Both the position numbers and the translations under genes were made by a program. DNA of 64,000 nt, taken from Chiridota heheva (taxonomy: Eukaryota > Echinodermata > Holothuroidea > Apodida > Chiridotidae). Positions within the stretch are counted from its first letter, which is position 1; every line of letters starts with the position of its first letter. The stretch spans positions 2,976,501-3,040,500 of the forward strand of contig JAIGNY010000703.1 of the NCBI GenBank assembly GCA_020152595.1. The letters are read 5' to 3'. Under the pieces are notes generated by a model. The model was not told where the DNA came from. It saw only the letters and a list, made by a program, of their open reading frames with translations, and did not search any database. Positions 57,816 through 64,000 of this stretch are shown piece by piece.

Positions 57816-58162
57816 TGCACTTGTCAGTTGTATGACTCGCCCCTGCTACCACTGGCAATGTCAGTCAAATGTGAGTCGTTGACATTTAAAACAGTGACTC
57901 ACATGCACATATGCGTTACTATACCAAATTGTTAGTCACCAGAGACTCTGGGGTGAGTCAATTTACTTCAGACCTATTGACTTTGTACAGAGGTGAGTGA
58001 TTTGGTGTTAGTCATTTTCAAAGAAATGTCAGTCACCTAAGTGACTGAGGGGTGTGTCAATGTACATGTTTTAATCACCCACCTGGGTGCAAGGACCCAC
58101 CTTGGTGCAATGACTCACCCTATCGGGGAGTGTAGGAGTGAGTCACACAATTGACAAATGCA
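57816..58162. mobile_element. PIF/Harbinger-like MITE (family H), complete
   Basis: The termini TGCACTTGTCAGTTGTATGA and, inverted, TGCATTTGTCAATTGTGTGA are flanked by TTA on both sides (57813-57815 and 58163-58165), the 3-bp target class of PIF/Harbinger. The interior has several GTGACTNAC-type short palindromic words. It lies in the last intron of the plus-strand gene. Confidence 0.75.
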
Positions 58163-58165
58163 TTA

Positions 58166-59261
58166 GAGGATATGCCTCAGTATCGGTGGTGTCGCCAGAG
58201 AGTTCGGATTGGGGGATCACAGCAGTTGAGATAAAAAATATCTAATACTTTAATCAGAAAAATTGATGTTAAAAATTTATGCATACACATATGATATAAG
58301 CCAGACCATATAGGGATCAGTTGAAGGAATTTGCAACTATTAATTTCTATAATAATGAATTAAATCATAAATAAGAATACTATATTTAAAGTCTCCTTTT
58401 AACATTGAAATATATTTGATCTTCAAACAGTGGGTGGTTAGATTACATAAAAATGGATTTTAGAATTTTTACTTGTATGATTTTAAAATTTCCATTGTGC
58501 TTCTTTTGGGTACTAAAATGCTTTATTTACATAAACATCAATATGAAAATTACAAAAACCTTTCCAGCACTTTGTCATTTATATTACTTTAAGTTAAACC
58601 TACAGTGTGAAAATATGTGCATGGAAACATATTTGAAGAGTTTCCCAAATCTCTGTGGTGTGCCTTTTAAAGAACTGAGAATTCTGAATAGAAAACCCTT
58701 TAAAGCAGTGATTCTTAATAGGCTGTTCGCGGGCCAAATCTGGCATGCCAGACAATTAATCTGGCCCGCCAGACAATCCAATCTGACCCGCGAACAATAG
58801 TCAATATATAATGCAATACAGTGCATTGCATGTACTGTAAGATCAATCCGAATGAGATTGGTGAAAATTGCAAAATACTCGTTTATTTTGGTTTTCTCCT
58901 ACGCAGATCAGCTCATTAAAACATTGCGGCTTATCAAATAAAATGTTATATTTTAACTCCGCTATAAATTGGGCTTGGGCTTGTCAAAGGGAAGTGGATA
59001 AGAGAACCGCCGACATCTGACGTATATCCTTCTAATCAAGCACGCTTTAAACTTGTTTGTATCCCCATGCTCTCAACTTGTTTGTGTTGATGGGTTTTGT
59101 TTGTCACATGATGCTGGTTTTGCCACGTGATTGGCTCACAGCCTAAAGCTGTTGTGAAATGATGGCCCTTCCAAAAATTTACTACTGTACAAATCCTATA
59201 AGAAAATTGAGGTAATGTTGCTTCTTCCAACACATTTACATTTTGTAACAAAAGTTTTAAG
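58166..59261. other. Intron of the plus-strand gene
   Basis: AT-rich. At 58728-58796 the word pair CGGGCCAAATCTGGCATGCC / CTGGCCCGCCAGACAATC forms a short repeat cluster. No exon was noticed. Confidence 0.4.
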
Positions 59262-59530
59262 AGGCTCAGTGGCTCAGGAGTCTTGTTCATATGCGAAAGG
59301 TACCAGGTTCGATTCCCACCGCAAGCCCTACATTGTGTCCTTGAGCAAGACAACTTTATTTTACTTGCTCCAATCCACTCAGCTCTAAACTGAATACCAG
59401 CACTGCTAGGGAGTTAATCTGCAATGGGCTAGCATCCCGTCCAGGGGGAGTCATGGGCTCTTATCTGCTTGCGCCATGGAAACGGGATAAGCACCAGCCC
59501 AAGGGTCCTAATGGCTCAAATGGATTAACT
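59262..59530 (+). mobile_element. tRNA-derived SINE (family S2)
   Basis: It starts GAGGCTCAGTGGCTCAGGAG with box B GGTTCGATTCCC. The body holds TGTCCTTGAGCAAGACAACT, CAGCACTGCTAGGGAGTTAA and CCCGTCCAGGGGGAGTCATG, and it ends CCTAATGGCTCAAATGGA. It sits in the last intron of the plus-strand gene, 33 bp before the acceptor at 59563. Confidence 0.85.
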
Positions 59531-59562
59531 TAACAAAAGTTTTGTTATTCTTTATCTTGCAG

Positions 59563-59624
59563 ATCCCCAAATGAACATGTGTGGCCCAATTTCAGCTACA
59601 GCTCATGTAAATCAGAAGGGATGA
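59563..59624 (+). CDS. Last coding exon of the unrecognised plus-strand gene
   Basis: The acceptor TTTATCTTGCAG|ATCC restores the phase left by the exon ending at 57748. The frame reads SDPQMNMCGPISATAHVNQK plus Gly, then TGA (59622-59624). That an independent acceptor continues the frame to a stop supports the two-exon model. I do not recognise the protein. Confidence 0.6.
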
Positions 59625-59945
59625 CGGTAGGCAGTCAGCTTCTCTCAGGAAGCTGTTGTTGGATATTAAACATTGTATGCAATCATTGATCATCAACTTC
59701 AACAGATGTTTAAAAGAATAATGTGTTACCTGGAATGGTGGTAGAGATTCAGAAGAGACAACGAATATGAAAAATTAAGTCCTGTGTACTAAAAAATGTA
59801 AAATATAGTTTTAAGACCCTTAAATTAAGTTTACCATCTTTTACAAAGAGTTCAGAAAGATGTGTTTAGATGGGATAGTATATAAATGTTTAAAAAGTAC
59901 AACAGTGTGTACATGCAATTTTAGTTAATAAAAACCATTATTTTA
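59625..59945 (+). other. 3' UTR of the plus-strand gene with AATAAA
   Basis: About 320 bp of non-coding sequence follow the stop. AATAAA at 59927-59932 is the likely polyadenylation signal, with cleavage expected about 10-25 bases on. The I-like LINE copy begins immediately beyond. Confidence 0.5.
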
Positions 59946-59954
59946 TTATTATTT

Positions 59955-61545
59955 TTTTGGTGGGGTAAAAGTTGCTAACACCTCCGCCCGCAATTTTTTT
60001 TTGAAACACCTGGAGGTCACTGAGAACACTGCCTAAAGGCTTTGCTTTAGTGCCACTCACACCTTCCCTATCACCAGTCTCCACATCGAAGCCAACGATC
60101 TCCCCTTCGACCTCCTGTGCACAAACCTTTGGCGCACAAAGGCCGGCCTCTCCTTTGCTCTCAGCATCCTCAACAATCCACAAATTCCTTGCTTCCACTC
60201 CATCCGCTCTACCTCCTTTAATCTCAACAAATGCATCCCCCCACCTTTTGGGATCCGGATGCACTCCCACTTCTCCAAAGCCAAGATCAACAATTTCTCG
60301 GTTGTCAGACACCATCCCACCTATACCCACCTGGACTATTCAGCCCCCTCCCTTTCTTGATTGTCAGACACACCATCCCACCTATACCCACCTGGACTAT
60401 TCACCCCCCCCCTTTCTCGATTGTCAGACACACCATCCCACCTGGACTATTCACCCCCCCCCCCCTCCCCCCCAAGGTTTACCTTGGTCTTTCTTCCTTC
60501 ACAAAAGCTCTCCACAACCTAGCCTTCTTCCACTCCAAATACTGTCAACTCAGTAGACATTTCCATGACTACTCCTTCCTCTTCACCGACAGCTCCACAC
60601 GGGAAGGCTCCTCTGCAGCCACTGCCACCTGTCCTGGCCTCACCCTCTCCTCAAGGTTACCTGATGGCACCTCTATCTACTATGCTGAGGCGAAGGCCAT
60701 CCTCCTAGCCTTAAACTTCATTGAACTCTCTTTCCACCCCCGTTTCGTCATCTTCTCTGACTCCAAATCCATCTTCACTGGCATCCTTAACATGCTCTGG
60801 CCAAACCCTCTTATTCTACAATTCCTCAAAACTCCACACTCTTTCCTCCCTAGGAAAGAAAATTCTATTTTTCTGGATTCCCAGCCATGTTAGCATCCCT
60901 GACAACAAGAGGGCCGACAGTTAAATAACATCTCTCCTTTTCCTATTCCACACTCAGACCTCTGTCTCTCCATCTCCAACTACATCAACAAGACCTGGCA
61001 AAACTCCTGGAATTATGAAACCAGTAATAAGCTTCACACCATCAAACCCAAAGTTGGGACCAACACCCTCTGCATAGTTGCAACCGCATGGAAGACATCG
61101 TTGTCCCCCGTATTCGCCTCGGCCACTCCTCTCTAACTCACTCCCATCTCTTCTCTGGCTTCCCTGCCCCACTTGCAACATCGATCTCTCCATCAAGCAT
61201 ATTTTCTTAACCTGTCCCCTCTACCAGAACTCCAGATCTCTTCTCTCCTCAATCTTGGACCTATTTGAAAACAATTCTTCCTCAAACATCATCAACTTCT
61301 TCCGCAACAACAACCTCTTCCAATACATATAATCTCCTCCCCTTCTACATTTAACCTTACACACCCCTTTCTTTTAACCTAATTTTTTCTCCCACATTCA
61401 GCTTTTCCCATTTATCACCCTTACAAACCTTCCATCTCCTCACTATCCTTACTCTTACACCATAATTTATTAACACCCTCTTGGCACATTTGACTCAGAC
61501 TGTCGTGGTGCCGTTAAACATCAACAAACCAAACCAGACCAAAAA
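59955..61545 (+). mobile_element. I-like LINE, diverged subfamily, 5'-truncated
   Basis: It begins right after the polyadenylation region of the plus-strand gene. A frame near 60585 reads FTDSSTREGSSAATA, then YYAEAKAILLALNFIE and FVIFSDSKSIFTGIL, the RNase H Asp, Glu and Asp. CPTCNIDLSIKHIFLTCPLY at about 61160-61225 is the C-terminal finger. The tail is GTCGTGGTGCCGTTAAACAT then CAACAAACC. A run of three imperfect repeats (GATTGTCAGACACACCATCC type) lies at 60296-60450. Frames are broken. Confidence 0.85.
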
Positions 61546-62527
61546 GTCTGTACGAAAAGAGGCTCTGTTGCCTATGCTTTTCACTACCACTATTATTTGA
61601 AACTTATTGCTTCCTGAAAGGAGTGACGAAGGACTGATCGTAGTGAACATCATACTTCCATGAAGTTAAATGTAGGTCATTTGACTTATTCAGGATGATT
61701 ACTTTTATTTTATGTATTCAACCTCATATATTAAAAGTGTAATGACAAAGTTAATTGATTATAAAGGCCCTTATATGCAACATTTTTATAATGTTAATAT
61801 GCAAATTGATATCACTGCATTAATTAGGCCAATTCTTTCAGCTGAAATACTGCACCACCGTAAAGTCTTTTCAAAGTTTGTGGTATAGATGGTAATAGTT
61901 ATTCATCAGTAATTTTTATGTATATTTTGTAATATGTCATTAAGTGATTGCATACAATGCTGGCATACATTTTTAAGTTCTTTGTTCCAAACCTGATCTC
62001 ATGAAGGCAATTTTTAAACCCAATGTGGAACTTCTTGCTGGAACAGTAGTATGTACAATCAGAATAATTGGAGCAAAGTATTTGGAAATGAGAAATAGTT
62101 TTTACTTTATATTTCATTGAGTTGCATTCACGGCCTGATCTACTTTCAGCAACTTTGGACTGGTTTTGCGATTTTTAAAGGCAGCTGGTTAATTTAAGAA
62201 AAGTCATGTAGCATTGTAGAAAATCTTGTCACTTACAGTTGAAAGGTTCAACTTGTTGTTCAGTGGGTTTCATAGTTGAAATCAACATTGATTATTAATT
62301 AGTTTACTGTTATATCCTTCTAGCTAACCACTGAGACATAACAAATATCAATGAATGAATATATTATATATGGACAAATGGACCAAAAAGGAAAAAATGA
62401 AAACAAGTGTTTTGCTTTCCACAAAATTTCATTGATGTAAGTTCTGTATCATAGTTGAACAGAAGAAAATTGTCAGTAATCCTTGCAGGTATTTAGTATT
62501 TACAAGACTCTTGCACAGTATATATAC
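61546..62527. other. No gene seen
   Basis: AT-rich DNA between a LINE tail and a family T MITE. No convincing frame. Confidence 0.5.
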
Positions 62528-62531
62528 TTAA

Positions 62532-63069
62532 AGGATAAGTTCAGTGGTCAAGCATGTCCATCTTATATAAAAGAGAACTTTAAAAGAAACAAAATGGTTA
62601 TGAAAACATTCAAAAAGCTTATTCTGTTAAGAAGATATTCGAGTTTAAAACTCTTGTCTTTATCTTTGTAGTGTACTACTTCTATTATGGAAAGTCCTCA
62701 CATTCTTAGCAATTATTGTATTTAAAAAAAGTATCTTTAATTTTTTCACTTTGAATTATTTTTCCTCAAACTTTTTTCAGGTGGTATATTATAAATACCC
62801 TTTCTAGATTCAGTTTTATTACTTTTTTGACATATCCCATGGTTTTTAAGCCACAAAATATGATAGAATACATAATGACTTTAGAGGAATCTGGGACTAT
62901 GACATCACAACTAGTCTGATTTCAATCATTTCTACACAAATGATACCAAACTTTAAACTTAAATATCTCCTTAACATAATAAGATTTTTGAATGCTTTCT
63001 TCACTATGTTGTTTCATTTAAGGTCCTCTTTCATATAAGATAACCTTGCCTGACCGCTGAACTAATCCT
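62532..63069. mobile_element. TTAA-flanked MITE (family T), best full copy
   Basis: 538 bp flanked by TTAA at 62528-62531 and 63070-63073. The termini AGGATAAGTTCAGTGGTCAA and, inverted, AGGATTAGTTCAGCGGTCAG continue as inverted repeats for roughly 150-180 bp (CATCTTATATAAAAGAG, AACAAAATGGT, TTCTGTTAAGAAGATATT on the left). There is no transposase frame. Confidence 0.85.
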
Positions 63070-63074
63070 TTAAT

Positions 63075-63636
63075 TGAAGAACACCTTTTGACTTAATATA
63101 ACGTCAAGAAGCTCAACCATCAAATGTATTGTTTTAATGTTAAGCGCTCAGAAAAGTTTATCAAGGGATCGTGAGTGTCGCTTGGGATGAATATTCATGT
63201 CTTTGATGTCCTGCTATCTTTGGGATTGGGTTTTCTCAAATCAGAATGATGATGAACCAATTTTAAACTCACTGAATGCACAGTGGGCAGATTGGGCCTG
63301 ATGCTTAGGCTTGATGTAGAGGACTTAAACCTGAAGAAACCAAAGTAGGTCATCATTGTCAAATAATATATAGTCAATATGTGTAACAGAGGAAATATTC
63401 ATGATTTTATTGATATTTATATAGAAAATATATATTTTGTGAAATATTGGTGTGAAAAAATATTGTATTAAAAAAAAATGCAATTTTCATTGGTTTATCT
63501 TTTTTTCATAATGGTTTACGATTCTTGACAGCATATCAGTAATAATGAAGATTTTTACAAAAACGTACTTGGAAATAACATTTCATTGAAGTAATCGTAG
63601 TAGAAGAATTTGCAATCTACCAGCAAATCATGTTTG
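63075..63636. other. No gene seen
   Basis: AT-rich spacer between the MITE and the last LINE copy; nothing recognised. Confidence 0.5.
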
Positions 63637-64000
63637 TTTGTTTGATGAGGGCTTAACGGCACCACGACAACGAGGGTCAAATTGTGCCTGAGAGGTTAGA
63701 TCATTCTAGAGGTAGGAAGAAAAGGAAACGGGGAGAATGAGAGAAATACAAGAACAAAAAGTCGGAAAGCTGGGATCGAGAGAGGAGGTGCATTGGTGAA
63801 AAAAACAAAGTAGAGAGAGTGAGTAGGAAGGGGAGAACTAAAATATGGTTGTAGAGGGAAGCATGATGAAGGAAGGAGATCATTTTATCCGGAGGGTTTG
63901 TCTGGAAGAACTCAGCAATTGAGTTGTGGGGAGTGAGAGAAGCTCTGGAAAGGTTGTACAGGGGGCAAGCAAGAAGAACATGATGGACTGTGAGGGTGCA
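63637..64000 (-). mobile_element. I-like LINE 3' end, cut by window edge
   Basis: The first 360 bases from the tail closely follow 4690-5050 (tail TTTGTTTGATGAGGGCTTAA, then the run through AACTCAGCAATTGAGTTGTG). It continues beyond the window, so its length is unknown. Confidence 0.88.

Noticed and set aside
60050-60893. Proline-rich plus-strand frames of 168 and 220 codons as a host gene
   Set aside because: They lie in a LINE copy; the RNase H and C-terminal finger motifs and the tail at 61500-61540 identify it.

Overview
This window is nuclear DNA of an animal. It shows GT-AG introns, SINEs with tRNA-like heads, several kinds of non-LTR (LINE) retrotransposon, MITEs and minisatellites, and no bacterial gene organisation. 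The base composition is AT-rich. The repeat types suggest a marine invertebrate, possibly a deuterostome; that placement is inference and I cannot name the species.

The one gene I can reconstruct completely is on the minus strand. It is the V-type proton ATPase subunit H gene (ATP6V1H / Vma13 family), with 11 coding exons between 38579 and 13578. Every exon has canonical splice sites and the reading phase closes across all ten introns, giving 470 residues (479 if an upstream ATG is used). Human subunit H is 483 residues. The introns hold most of the repeats: a 2.16-kb hAT-like element in intron 1, three 96-97-bp repeats beside exon 3 in intron 2, a 2.4-kb 55-bp satellite in intron 5, a CR1/L2-like LINE piece in intron 6, an ORF1-bearing LINE piece in intron 7 and SINEs in introns 9 and 10. 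A second gene, on the plus strand, is seen only by its last two coding exons and 3' UTR (57615-59950). I do not recognise its product.

Layout: 1-9230 has a full-length SINE, a foldback element and a nearly complete but frame-broken I-like LINE on the minus strand (4690-9230) with endonuclease, reverse transcriptase and RNase H. 9230-13500 has MITEs and a 24-bp array growing from a SINE-like tail. 13578-38579 is the V-ATPase gene. 39700-47200 is a dense accessory stretch: a hAT-like MITE, a zinc-knuckle LINE ORF1 remnant, an intact SINE, tandem SINE fragments and several perfect inverted repeats. 47200-57600 is mostly unannotatable AT-rich DNA with a LINE 3' half, a strong 87-nt hairpin and a 16-bp minisatellite. 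57600-64000 holds the 3' end of the second gene, MITEs and two further LINE copies.

I found no CRISPR array, immune island or other unrecognised multi-gene system. The most unusual items are the 55011-55097 hairpin, the block-structured satellites, the array seeded from a SINE-like tail, the LINE-into-MITE nesting at 34080-35173, and the exact target-site duplications that mark recently moved elements.
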